This document shows, piece after piece, positions 33,814-47,900 of a stretch of DNA of 64,000 nt; the first letter of the stretch is position 1, and every line of letters starts with the position of its first letter. The translations under genes and the position numbers were made by a program. Under the pieces are notes generated by a model. That model saw only the letters and a list, made by a program, of their open reading frames with translations, did not search any database and was not told the origin of the DNA. The stretch spans positions 5,193,962-5,257,961 of the forward strand of contig JAJEKV010000054.1 in the NCBI GenBank assembly GCA_021234155.1, read 5' to 3'. Source of the stretch: Isoetes taiwanensis (lineage: Eukaryota; Streptophyta; Lycopodiopsida; Isoetales; Isoetaceae).

Positions 33814-36206
33814 TGTGACGTTCCACATATTTATATGCTATATGTATAAATACTATGACACATCACCAAGTATGTTTGGATTATAATGGGGCGTTAGGAG
33901 TTAACATTAAAAGGGGTTTATTTTAGCTATACTAAATAATCATAGATTAGATAATTTAATTAAGCTAATTAGGCTAATTAATGTTATTAATTAGCCAATA
34001 GGGGAGCCACCTGGCCCAAATCGATTGGGCCAGAGGAGACTTGCTATTCTAAGGGGGCAAGCTGAGCCTCCACCCCTAACTCCTGCCCCAAATCGATTTG
34101 GGAAAGACTGAAGAAGGGAGGAGCTGCTTGAACACAATAGCTAGTCTTGAATCATGGGTGTTCTTCGTGATAATGGGTCCAGCCAAGAGACATGTTAGTC
34201 TTTAGGTAGTTTATGTTCTAATCTAACCCTTGTATGATTAGATGAATGATTAGACTCTCTTCTATGTTTTATTTGATATTATGATGGATGAATTGAATGT
34301 GATTGTTCTTTCCTTCTGTTCCTCCTGTGTGTATGGGGTTAAAGCGGGGTAGAGACCTAAAAGCTACCTAGGAATAGAGATGCTCCTAGCTAGAACCCTT
34401 TAAAACCCATTAAATGCAGCATATGCACAAGAGCCCTCCTGGCTGTCGATGGTATGGTGTGGTTGAGCACCAGACAAGGAGTATGGTGGTGAAGTGGATG
34501 TGGGACCTTGCCTAGCGTGGCTACAAGGCTCCCTACTGTGGCTAAGTCTATAGTCGGTCATTGCCTATGGGCCGAGTATGGATCTGACATCTCCTAGGTC
34601 GCGGGATAGGTGCCTATAGGGACGTCCTGGGCTCGATGGGTGTGTTGGGGCAGCCTATGGATTTTGGGAGGTTAAAGTCGGGTACGGATGCGTGGTTGCC
34701 TGATGGAACCACGATCCTCTAGCCACCATGGAAGCACCGTGCTCTAGAAAGGATTTTCCCTTTCCTGCCTCATCGGATAGGAGAGATGTAACAGGAGTAG
34801 TCTCATAGGGTGAATCCATGAGATTACATCTCCGGAAGGCTACAACCATGTCATAGCATGATTCATCCTATCTACAAAGTGTGCATAGGAGGTGGGGATG
34901 GAGTGGACTACCCTAGCCATTGTTCTATGACAGCCAACGCCATTGTCATGATTTCGTCTGTTGTTATAGCCTAGGCCGTCGGTTGATTCCCTGGAGTCTG
35001 AGCCTGGGTTAGAGCCTCATTTGATGCATTACATATGTTATATTGTTGTTGGGATGTTACTCGTATTGATGATGGATGGACCACCCTTCGTGGTGGTATG
35101 ATATTATATGTTTTGTGTGCTAGGTGCTAATTTGTACGTATGCTTCCGCTATAGATTCTCTTCTATGTTTTATTTGATATTGATTGTTCTTTCCTTCTGT
35201 TCCTCCTGTGTGTATGGGGTTAAAGGGGGGTAGAGACCTAAAAGCTACCTAGGAATAGAGATGCTCCTAGCTAGAACCCTTTAAAACCCATTAAATGCAG
35301 CCTGCGCACAAGAGCCCTCCTGGCTGTCGATGGTATGGTGTGGCTGAGCACCAGACAAGGAGTATGGTGGTGAAGTGGGTGTGGGACCTCACCTAGCGTG
35401 GCTACAAGGCTCCCTACTGTGGCTAGGTCTATAGTCGGTCATTGCCTATGGGCCGAGTATGGATCTAACACCTCCTAGGTCGCAGGATAGGTGCCTATAG
35501 GGACGTCCTGGGCTCGATGGGTGTGTTGGGGAAGCCTATGGATTTTGAGGGGTTAAAGTCGGGTACGGATGCGTGGTTGCCTGATGGAACCACGATCCTC
35601 TAGCCACCATGGAAGCACCATGCTCTAGAAAGGATTTTCCCTTTCCTGCCTCATCGGATAGGAGAGATGTAACACGGAGTAGTCTCATAGGGTGAATCCA
35701 TGAGATTACATCTCCGGAAGGCTACAACCATATCATAGCGTGATTCATCCTATCTACAAAGTGTGCATAGGAGGTGCGAATGGAGTGGACTACCCTAGCC
35801 ATTGTTCTACGACAGCCAACGCCATTGTCATGATTCCGTCTTTTGTTATTTGGAAGCCTAGGCCATCGGTTGATTCCCTGGAGTCTGAGCCTGGGTTAGA
35901 GCCTCATTTGATGCATTACATATGGGATGTTACTTGTATTGATGATGGATGGACCACCCTTCGTGGTGGTATGATATTATATGTTTTATGTGCTAGGTGC
36001 TAATTTGTACGTATGCTTCCGCTATATAGGGTTCCCATAGAAGGCGTGGGACGAATGACACCTCCCTGTCCTTCACCCGGGCACTTGGCCATCACAAGTG
36101 GTCCGAGGTAGACGGAGGGACTTTCTGTGGTGATGAGGTCACCATGGGAGGGGAATTTCCCGTACGTATACGATGGGAGCATCATATAGGTTCGGGGAGC
36201 GTCACA
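33814..36206 (+). repeat. 3' LTR of chromovirus relic (2.4 kb)
   Basis: Begins TGTGACG directly after a polypurine tract and ends CGTCACA, so the ends are 7-bp inverted repeats. Internal wording (GGGGTAGAGACCTAAAAGCT..., GATGCTCCTAGC, AAAGTGTGCA..GGAG..GGATGGAGTGGACTACCCTA) matches the LTRs of element 3, so the families are related. It contains a large tandem duplication (34252-35152 and 35154-36027) that makes it about 0.8 kb longer than those LTRs. No matching 5' LTR is present in the window. Confidence 0.85.
34252..36027 (+). repeat. 0.9-kb tandem duplication inside the LTR
   Basis: Unit 1 (34252-35152) and unit 2 (35154-36027) are almost identical. Both open with CTCTTCTATGTTTTATTTGATATT and close with GCTTCCGCTATA. 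Unit 2 lacks about 25 bp near its start. Differences include CAG against CACG near 34793 and 35673. Confidence 0.9.
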
Positions 36207-39489
<3,283 letters not shown>

Positions 39490-39490
39490 G

Positions 39491-39502
39491 TGGTATCAGA
39501 GC
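39491..39502 (+). promoter_or_regulatory. primer binding site (tRNA-iMet type)
   Basis: TGGTATCAGAGC, one base after the LTR end, is the standard plant LTR-retrotransposon primer site complementary to the 3' end of initiator methionine tRNA. Confidence 0.92.
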
Positions 39503-39707
39503 ATGATCTTGGCATCCAAGATCGAGCACTGGCCATTTTCCCTTTAGGACTAACAGTAGATTCGAGTCTTGGGGTATAGCCACCCAAGCAAGAGCTTCGA
39601 GCAATTGGGAAAATTTCCAATTTTTGGGTAGATTTTAGCTCCATGATAGATTGCTAGTGAAGTGTAGCATCTTTCCCAACCTAAATTGCCAAAAAAATAG
39701 GCCACCC

Positions 39708-39771
39708 CTCACAGAGTGCGCCCAGCACCATTCGGTTCGCAAACCGATTCCGCCCAGGCGCACTGTGTGAG
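39708..39771. repeat. nested hairpin repeat H1
   Basis: Outer arms CTCACAGAGTGCGCC and GGCGCACTGTGTGAG pair with one mismatch. Inside them TCGGTT and AACCGA pair around CGCA. The whole unit is 64 bp. Confidence 0.9.
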
Positions 39772-39921
39772 TGGTTGACCTCCGTTGACCTAGTTAGGTG
39801 TCCCAATTAATTAAGATAATGGTGTAGTTTGGCTTATTCCCTTAGTTCTGGATAGGTTTGTATATTATAACACTAAGAAACTCCCTGTAAATTGTAAAAT
39901 AGCCGCGGAAACAGTCGACCC

Positions 39922-39985
39922 CTCACAGAGTGCGCCCAGCACCATTCGGTTGGTAATCCGATCTGGCCCAGGCGCACTGTGTGAG
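39922..39985. repeat. nested hairpin repeat H2
   Basis: Same 64-bp unit with the same outer arms, 214 bp downstream of H1; the inner palindrome is imperfect (TCGGTTGGTAATCCGA). Confidence 0.9.
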
Positions 39986-40097
39986 TGGTGGGTGTTTTGG
40001 AGTATGGTGAGCCCAAATGAATGCCTCGTACCTTCGCTAATGCCCTAGTTGTTTTTTCCCCATATGAATTGGGTCCCAACCCTAAATTCCACCTCCC

Positions 40098-40105
40098 TAT
40101 AAATA
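40098..40105 (+). promoter_or_regulatory. TATA box of the H3-like gene
   Basis: TATAAATA in a CT-rich setting, 106 bp before the ATG of the histone-like ORF and about 110 bp after H2. AAAATTAGGG follows closely; the same phrase lies near the second cassette promoter. Confidence 0.6.
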
Positions 40106-40203
40106 CAAAATTAGGGTTCCCATTTTACCCCCACCTTTCGGGAGAACGGCTTCGCCCAAGAAGGCGATCTTCAGCCAAAGCTCAAAACCCGACAAACAAA
40201 AGC

Positions 40204-41396
40204 ATGGCACGGACGTAAAACAGACGCCTCAAGCAAGGTTATGCCACCCGGTTATGTGGCGTAGGGGAGCGAGCCGTCCTAATAAGGCGGGGCGGGAGGC
40301 AAGTGCACATCGGGGAAGAGGAGGGCACCGGTTGAACCACCTAACCCTAACCCCGAAGAGCAGGAGCGGTGTATCGGAGAACCCAGCGGGGAGGCGGGGA
40401 GGCGGGCGAGCTGCGAGGGAGCTTTGAGGGAGATCTTCCGGGGATAACGAAGAACCACAAAGGAACCAAGAAGAAGAAGAGGGAAAGAGAAGAAGGCGAG
40501 CCGAGGAAATCCAAGGGAAAGGCCGGGAGGGAAAAAAGAAGAGCTAAGAAAGAGGAGGGAGGAGAAGGAACGTAAGAGGGAAGAGAGGAGGAAGCGCAAA
40601 GAGGAGCGGAGAGGGTGAGAGCAGAGAAGGTAAGGACCCTGGTGCCGGGCGGAGAAGCCTAAGAAGAAGAAGACACCGCCGCGCAGAAGAACCATACAGA
40701 GCCGGATCTCCGAGAAGCTCCCCATCCCGTCCGACTCAAGAGGAGGGAGCGGGAGGACACGTAACCAGAGAAACTTCGGCCCTTCAAACCCAACACCTGG
40801 GAGGAAGAAGACCCCGCGGGCCAATGCACCGCCTCTATCCTAAATGGCCGTCCCAAGCACCCCCAAATGACAAAGACCAAGAAACCAAGGCCGCAGAGGG
40901 AGTCCTATATACCGGCCGGGACTTGCAAGATCGAAGGAGCTTAAGGAGTATACCGCTGCACATGAAAATGTATGAAGAATACTCCAAATACTACTTAAGA
41001 ACACAGAGTGAAGACCATTGAGGGAGGTCGGCCAACGAAGAAGAACACGTTGAAGAGGCCACTTAGGAGCGATAACCCCTCCGAAGAAGCCGATGAAAAG
41101 ACCGGCGGACTCCAAATTCGCGAGGGCGGCCCAAGAAATCAAGCACTTCCAGCAGAGCTATGGCTTCCTCATTCCCAGAGCCCCCTTTGCACGTTTAACG
41201 AGGGAGATTTTGCAGGAGTTCGACCCATCCAAACGGGTCACGGACGACATGTTGCTCGCGACTGCTAGAGGCGTCGGAGCAGCACATCGTACACTACTTC
41301 GAAGACTCTGTTGCGTGTGCTCAACACGCTAAGAGAGTGACTTGCATGCCCAAGGATATTAGACTAGCTCAGTTTATTAAGAAGGAGGGCCCCTGA
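40204..41396 (+). pseudogene. divergent histone H3-like protein with long basic linker
   Basis: The ATG at 40204 has a strong context (A at -3, G at +4) and starts Met-Ala-Arg-Thr. After a two-base discontinuity it continues Lys-Gln-Thr, reproducing the histone H3 amino terminus including K4. A long Lys/Arg/Glu-rich region follows (for example KPKKKKTPPRRR and GRKKTPRANAPP), broken over several frames. The C-terminal part (41135-41396) is an H3 histone fold: alphaN EIKHFQQSYGFLIPRAPF, alpha1 [11 protein letters not shown], loop 1 of canonical length, alpha2 [15 protein letters not shown], and C-terminus [19 protein letters not shown]3 has FED..LCAIHAKRVTIMPKDIQLA at this last point. One extra A before a CTG at 41261 shifts the frame inside alpha2. 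LIPRAPF recalls CENH3-type histones, but loop 1 is not extended. Normal H3 has 136 residues; here the linker adds roughly 280 codons, or hides introns. It could be a captured plant gene or of large-DNA-virus origin. Confidence 0.8.
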
Positions 41397-41542
41397 ACTA
41401 TTGTAAATGACCTTTTCTTTGGTATAAGTCTATAATTTTGATAAATAAATAAGTCGAATCGAGTTTAAATAGGGTGTATTGCCGAATTCTACATTTAGAA
41501 ATAGCAAAAATCGGAACAAACCAGGCATTTTGATCCCACCCC
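41397..41542 (+). other. 3' flank of the H3-like gene
   Basis: AT-rich sequence with GATAAATAAATAAG near 41437, a plausible polyadenylation region, directly before hairpin H3. Confidence 0.4.
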
Positions 41543-41605
41543 CTCACGAGTGCGCCCCGACCCATTCGGTTTGCAAACCGATCCTACCCTGGCGCACTGT
41601 GTGAG
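41543..41605. repeat. nested hairpin repeat H3
   Basis: Same unit; the left arm has lost one base (CTCACGAGTGCGCC), the right arm GGCGCACTGTGTGAG is intact, and the inner TCGGTTTGCAAACCGA is a perfect 16-bp palindrome. Confidence 0.9.
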
Positions 41606-41745
41606 TGGTTGAGCATGGTTTGGTGCCAAATCTTGCCTAAATGCAGAAAGTAGCTATACTATTCGACCTAACTCATCCTAGTTAGTAGGAATTGACCCCT
41701 AATCTGTCCAAATTGGCCAACGCCGAGTCAAATGGAGCTCCACCC

Positions 41746-41809
41746 CTCACAGAGTGCGCCCAGCACCATTCGGTTCGCAAACCGATTCCACCCTGGCGCA
41801 CTGTGTGAG
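41746..41809. repeat. nested hairpin repeat H4
   Basis: Same 64-bp unit, 203 bp after H3, with the same inner and outer arms as H1. Confidence 0.9.
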
Positions 41810-41950
41810 TGGTCGGACCCCAAACTCCACCACAACTTGCCCAAATAAGGCGAGTAAAGGCTCAATCCTATCTATCTCGATGAGATATCCAGGATTATGT
41901 CTTTAGTTCTCTAGTTTAGCATCATTAGTGACCTAAACAGCAGTCCACCC

Positions 41951-42014
41951 CTCACAGTGCGCTCCAACCAGATTCGGTTTGCAAACCCGATCCCACCTGG
42001 CGCCTTTGTGTGAG
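41951..42014. repeat. nested hairpin repeat H5
   Basis: Same unit, 205 bp after H4, more degenerate: left arm CTCACAGTGCGC, right arm GCGCCTTTGTGTGAG, inner TCGGTTTGCAAACCCGA. Confidence 0.85.
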
Positions 42015-42179
42015 TGGTCTCGTCCGAATTGATCCAAGTTGTCCTTAGACGAACCAAAATCATTGCTTAGGGACCCTTAGGAGCATTTCCAAGCTCAGTT
42101 AGCCTATAAATCATACCTCTAGACCTCGGAAAGTGGGAGAATTGTAAACCTAAAATTTTCCCAAAATTAGGGTTTTGCC

Positions 42180-42186
42180 TATAAAG
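42180..42186 (+). promoter_or_regulatory. TATA box of the second cassette ORF
   Basis: TATAAAG, preceded by AAAATTAGGG and lying 166 bp after H5 and 119 bp before the ATG at 42299. This arrangement mirrors the H3-like gene. Confidence 0.55.
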
Positions 42187-42298
42187 GGGAACCCAAGTGT
42201 CATTTGCACCTTCCAACCCGCTCTCTGCTCCAAGCCGATTTCTCGATCCTTAGGGCGCTTCAAGCATCTGCATCTGTCATCCCGGCTCCTCGGTGCTT

Positions 42299-43823
42299 AT
42301 GGCCACTTCTTCATTCAAGCGATGGTGCAGCGCCCGCGACTCATCTTGTTTGAAGTGACGACATCGAATCTGTCTTGAGTGTCTTCCCAAGGGAACTTGA
42401 CATTGAGGCCACCATCAACGCCACTCCCTTCTACCGGAACATCATATGCGAGTTCCATGCCAAGATAGGACCCTTTACGGTAGAACTCCCACCTTGTGTA
42501 GGGGGTATTTTGCACCTAACAACGCCCTCAAGTCAGATACGCAAGATATCCCAAATGTAGATAAGTACTTAGAGAATAAAAGATCCAGCCTTCCCAACTA
42601 TATGTCCATCTCTGTCAATAGGAGGAGGTACTTCTCCTATACAAAGCTTTGTAGCCATCTTTCTATCTCTTCGGGGTCAAACCCGGATAGGGGAACCCTC
42701 GGTCAGTGCACCTTTAGAAGTTGAACCCATAGCCATGGCGCAGCGAGAGGAGGAAGCGGATGCGACTCGAGTACGAGCAAGAAGAAGAGGAGGAGGATGA
42801 ATACGAATCAGACCGGAAGACTTGGATCTAGAGCGGGAGAGAGGCAAAGAAGCGAGCATCAGATCCAAAGCTTCGAAGAGGGCTCATGAGCAACAAGAAG
42901 AGCCCCACCACTCGGGCGGGGGCATTACAAGCTTGACACAGGTGTTCATAGCGGGCGAGGCATATCTAACCCTTCCGACATCAAGAATCTTCCACGCGGT
43001 GTCGCAGCAGAGGCCTTAGGGTGGATGAGATTTTACACCTTCTACGACAAGAAGCGGATCTCGACGACTTCATCGATCGAGAAGCCGGGACTTCCCTATC
43101 GGCATAAGAGAAGCCAAGACCTTCACCCGTGAGACATCATCGGATATAGAGGCTTTACGCGGGCATCGGGCGGATGATGGTTTAAAGCGGAATTGCCCTC
43201 GGAGGAGGAGTTCATGGCAATTCAGGAACAAATGGGCATCAAAGGCAAGTCCACATCAACATTATTACCGAGCTTCGCCAACACCCATCCCGGCAAACAT
43301 GGAGGCGATTATCAACCTAAGGAGGCTGGTGCACCAAGACTTCGAGAGAGCTAGAGGAGATACGGTGGATGACTTCGCGGGGAAGGCATGGGGGGCAACT
43401 TCCTCGTCTGCCAAGAAACAGGGGCATGATAAGGCGCCGGATACTACACCGCGTTCTTCTGGGGCGGAAGAATAGCGGTTATTCACCGCCAATTTAGCCC
43501 AAGAGGTGAAGAAGGGGTCTTTATGCTTATCGCCCTCTCAGGGTTTGGACACCATGCACGATTACCTCCAAATATCGACCATGTTGTCCTGATCAAGAGA
43601 GCGATTGCATTGACCATCTTCGACCGCCATCCCTTATAGGCGAGGGTTGGCGATTGGCAATTTTGCGTATACATCGGATAGGAGAATTCAAGACATGGAG
43701 GCAGTACTCCAAGGAGGAACGTCAACAAATATCCTCAGGAACTTAACAGGATCATTAGGTACGGCCCAAGTGAAGAAATTTTTGGAGGACCACCCTGATT
43801 ACCTCAAGAAGTTTGAAGAGTAA
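42299..43823 (+). pseudogene. unrecognised charged protein, second ORF of the cassette
   Basis: Candidate start MATSSFKRWCSARDSS at 42299. Across frame changes the plus strand then reads ESVLSVFPRELDIEATI, NATPFYRNIICEFHAKIG, PNVDKYLENKRSSLPNYM and SVNRRRYFSYTKLCSHLS. A highly charged stretch follows at about 42730-42870 (EEEADATRVRARRR, and EEDEYESDRKTW in another frame). Next come TSLTQVFIAGEAYLTLPTS, HLLRQEADLDDFIDREAG, NMEAIINLRRLVHQDFERA and finally TAQVKKFLEDHPDYLKKFEE with a stop at 43823. The composition is clearly protein-like in pieces, with at least six frame breaks. I do not recognise any domain. It shares promoter layout and hairpins with the H3-like gene, so the two probably form one unit. 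Confidence 0.5.
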
Positions 43824-43946
43824 AAGTTTATTAATTTGCATGTAAAAGCTTATTATATATGAATATAATATACAAGTATTTGTATTATGAGGGAGTATCA
43901 AGTCAGCTGGTAGCTTGCTAGGATGTCAAAGTCAAAGTAGTGCAAA

Positions 43947-43960
43947 ATTGAATGAAAGCT
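43947..43960. repeat. target site duplication of LINE copy B (left)
   Basis: ATTGAATGAAAGCT is repeated exactly at 44611-44624, on the other side of the LINE. Confidence 0.92.
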
Positions 43961-44610
43961 CCCCCAGTACTTTACCACCTTCTCGAAAATGGCACTTGCA
44001 GACTTTGCCTTCTCAATGGCAATCCATCTGGAACCTTGTTTGGTCTAAATATAATCCTCCAAAGGTAAATGTTCTACTTTGGCAGGTGATTCATCGCTCT
44101 TTGAGAGTTAATGAGATGGTTCATCGCTTTAAGCCGGGAGTAAGCCCACTTTGCCCAATGTGTGAGCAGTGCATTGAAACATTGCAGCACTGTTTATATT
44201 TGTGTGCAGAGCTGAGTAGTCTTAGGTCCTGGTTGCATTCTCTTTTTGGAGTATCTTTGGACAGTCAGCACTTTCTTTTGGGTATTTATCCAAATCAGTG
44301 GACTGCTTCTAAAAGGATTGCATTTCACATGGCAAAGTCTTGGCTAATATGGAGTGTATGGAAGCGAAGGCGAAGAAAGGTCTTTTATGATAAGCATATT
44401 TCTTCTCAGGTGGTGCTTCAAGAAATTCGTAAGAAGTTGTATAATTGCTTTCGGATCTCAATTGGCACGATCATTATTAAACTTCCAATATGGAGTGATC
44501 ATCTAAAAGTGATTGATGCTTCAGGGACATTTCTTATTTCTGGAAGTACTTTGTAATATTTTGAGTGTATAATATGAAGTAAAACACGTTCTTCAAAAAA
44601 AAAAAAAAAA
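43961..44610 (+). mobile_element. 5'-truncated LINE copy B with poly(A) and TSD
   Basis: A 650-bp insertion encoding the zf-RVT tail of a LINE ORF2 (IWNLVWSKYNPPKVNVLLWQ, CPMCEQCIETLQHCLYLC, WLIWSVWKRRRRKVFYD; stop at 44556), followed by 3' UTR and about 16 A. Exact 14-bp flanking duplications show target-primed insertion. It differs from copy A (30062-30765) at few positions and is truncated at nearly the same point, so the two are recent relatives. The insertion lies inside element 3 and is therefore younger than it. Confidence 0.92.
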
Positions 44611-44722
44611 ATTGAATGAAAGCTATAGCTTGGAAGTCAAAGTCAAAGTTGTAATCGTGATCAACACATGCACAAACTCTGAGTCATCTTATTGGTTCCA
44701 TTTTGCCAAACTTATAGTCAAA

Positions 44723-44995
44723 CCCTAGCCATAATGCCAGTCACATATTGTCAATGCTCTCTCGCAAGTCTTTGTTTGTTTCTTATACTTCCCAAAATTT
44801 GTCATTGGATTGCTCAACATTGGCTTTCATTAAAGTGGTCACTACATATATTCTTCAACCCCTAGCCATAATGCCAGTCACATATTGACAATGCTCTCTC
44901 GCAAATCTTTTTTGTTTTTTATACTTTCCAAAATTTGTCATTAGATTGCTCAACGTTGGCTTTCATTAAAGTGGTCACTACGTATATTCTTCAAC
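44723..44995. repeat. 137-bp tandem duplication
   Basis: Two copies beginning CCCTAGCCATAATGCC (44723-44859 and 44860-44995) with about 95 percent agreement by eye. Noncoding. Confidence 0.9.
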
Positions 44996-47900
44996 TACCC
45001 TGAAGGGAAAAAAAATTTGCCATGGTATTCGGGATTTGATAACCTTGAAACCTTGAAGATGTTAAATCAATTGAACATTTTCTAGAAGCAAAGAGTTATT
45101 GTTTCCTAAGATAAAGATGGTCCAATTTTTTCAAAACACAGGGACCATGCATTTGCTAAAGTAAGTATCATGCCCAATAAGGGCCCCAAGGACCATGCCC
45201 AATTAAGGTCGATCAATTACGGTGTGGCTTTATGTTAGATAAGTCAAATTCAATGTCTTATTTCATAAAGAAACCTCAACAAGTGTAAAGGTGAAAAATA
45301 ATTTAACAAATTAACTGACATTGATGGTGTTGTGCATTGCTATGAACCTTAGAGGAAAAAGTGGAACCATTAAGTTTAATTTGAATTGCATGTCGCCGTG
45401 TACATTCTTCAACTCCCATCCACACTAAAGATTTTGCCATGGTACTCAAAACTAGAAACAAATTCGAGTTCTTTTCTTCATATCATGCTTTGTTTCTACG
45501 CCATTTTAGTCATAAAAAATGTGAAACATTGCAAAGGATGCCCCTGAAGGAATGTCATTTTCTCATATGAAGCTTTCACCTTCCTTCTGATCATTTTTTG
45601 TTAGCTTCCAACTGGTAAATTGTTCCTATTTGGATAAATTCAATAATAAAGAAACATTGTCTACAATTTCTAATTCCATGCTGTCTTTCTAGTCATACTT
45701 GTCACATCTTACCAAAGTTTGGTTGTAGCAAATGTATTCAAAGTATATGGAGTCACTTTATTCCAGAATTGATGAGCAAAAAATGTGAGTTACACTTATG
45801 ATTTTCCAAAAATTCCAATTAATGAAGGTTATATTAAGTTTGCTTGAAAATTGAATTGACATCTATTAACGAGCTTCTCATTATAAAATGCCTTTCAATA
45901 TACCAAAAAAATGTTGACACTAATAGTATTCTCTTAGATTTCATTACTTAGAGATTTGTGTACATCACAATACCAAAGCTCCCTTTTAACTGTTTAGTTT
46001 TTCTTTTAATATCATCAATGGAGAATGCCCTTTCAATACGCCAAAAAAATGTTAAAACTAAGAGCAACAATCTAAGCCAATGTTGAGACTAGCCTAGAAA
46101 TTTATGGTTTGAGATTGGACTCTCCATGATTCCTGTTAGTAGATTCCCTCATGGCATCTTGGCATTGCCTAAGGTTATTTAAGATATTATGAAGATTCTT
46201 GAAGAGTCTCATTTCCCCAACATTTCTTAAAATTTTCCTAGATAACGCATAGGCATAAAGATATTGCATGCCTAACTTTTACAATCTAGATTAATATTTC
46301 ATTAATATTTCCTAACACTTATCAACACTCATGATAATATGCAATTTGAATAGTGTGCGGTTCACGCTCTAAGAAATTTGTGACATGTGAAATTGATAAA
46401 TCTGTTTGCATCACTATGAATTTCGAAGGCATTGTAGATGATAAAATCTAGGTGCAATTAACCTTATCCTTGAGCTGTGCCATATTATCACTAGAACCAA
46501 TTGTTATCACATATCTTTTGAATAATATGTTAGCAAAGCAAGTGGACATTCATTGACATTTTCAACACATCAGATTTTTAAGTAGTCAAGCTGTGACTTC
46601 AACTATTGCAATGTAAGAAGTGCAGAGTTGGGGCAAAGACGGACCTCAAACGAAATATCTTAAGGGCAAGATTATTTACATTCATAAGTGTTCTTGGTAT
46701 GGTGAACCAGTGTCAAAAGTACATGAGCAGGAATACCTGGATTAGTAGCTGGCCTATTCCAACCACTGCATCATTACATGTTGTATAATTAAAAAAAAAA
46801 AAAACAATGACTACATTCAGCAACAAAGCAAGCATAACTTGCAAAAACATGCCATGCACTAAAAGAACATGAGATATGAACGAAGTAACATAGACCTATA
46901 TTAGCATCTAACCCGGCAAGGATTTGCTTTTGGATAGTCGATCCAATCTAACAGTAGTTTGCTTAGGCAGACAAAAGGCATGATAGAAATTGTCATGGAT
47001 ACATGTGGCAACCACATCTAATTGAAGGACTATATCTGTAGGGCAAGAACAAAGATCGACATCAACGAAATCCAACTCTAGAAGATCACTTTTACGAAAG
47101 CAAAACAACGCAATTTCTGCAATTTCTTCAAACCCTGCCCTTCATGATATTTGTGGTAAATGAGAAATAGGCCATATACGATCGACCCCATGGACCATAA
47201 ACAATGAAGAACATGTATGCCAATGTATTATAAGGAAAGCTACTATTCGTATGACACAAACCTGAGTGCTATAATTGATAAGCCATATATGCATAAGTAT
47301 GGTTCATAACACTGCAACACTGGTCCTTAGCAAGGCCCAAGAAGATATTGCCTCATTAAATTTTAAGGTCTAGTTTAACAGTGCTTTAATAGAACTTATA
47401 ACATCGGTTTAGAATCTTTACGTTTGCTGCAGCATATAAGCTAGCACAACGATCAGTTCTGTCATCTTCAGAGAAAGGGACCTGCAAAGTAAATCCTAAG
47501 TTTACTAACTTCTTTAAACGACATCAAAATTAGCGCTCAGAAAACACTTTGAAGTGAAGCCATAAACACTAGTACATCATGCATAATAGCTGGCTATGGA
47601 TTGCAGTTCTAGCATAAGAAAAGCTCTGATACTAGTGCCACTGTATATTGCTAGAAACAAATACAATTGCACACATAAACATGCATGTTCTATACGTTAG
47701 ATCCATAGCCAAGAAAATTTAGCGCCTTAAAAACCAGAAGACCAGGCTATTCAGGGTATTTCAAAACGTCGTGTAAGAAATCACCATGACCTTTGGTGTT
47801 TCTAGACCTGCCAGCTCATTTTGTTGTCCAAATACATTGAGAATCTGGCATCTAAATCCATATAGATGATGCAAATGTAGAACAAATAAGAGGACATGCT

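Noticed and set aside
40279-40824. Minus-strand Leu/Ser/Pro-rich ORF opposite the H3-like linker
   Set aside because: It is the complement of a purine-rich Lys/Arg/Glu coding stretch. The long open frame is an antisense by-product.
39708-42014. CRISPR-like array
   Set aside because: The repeats are internally palindromic, only five, with long irregular spacing and no cas genes; the host is a eukaryote.
39690-43830. Firm call of a giant-virus fragment
   Set aside because: A histone plus hairpins is suggestive, but no capsid, ATPase, polymerase or other viral core gene is present and the segment lies within LTRs.
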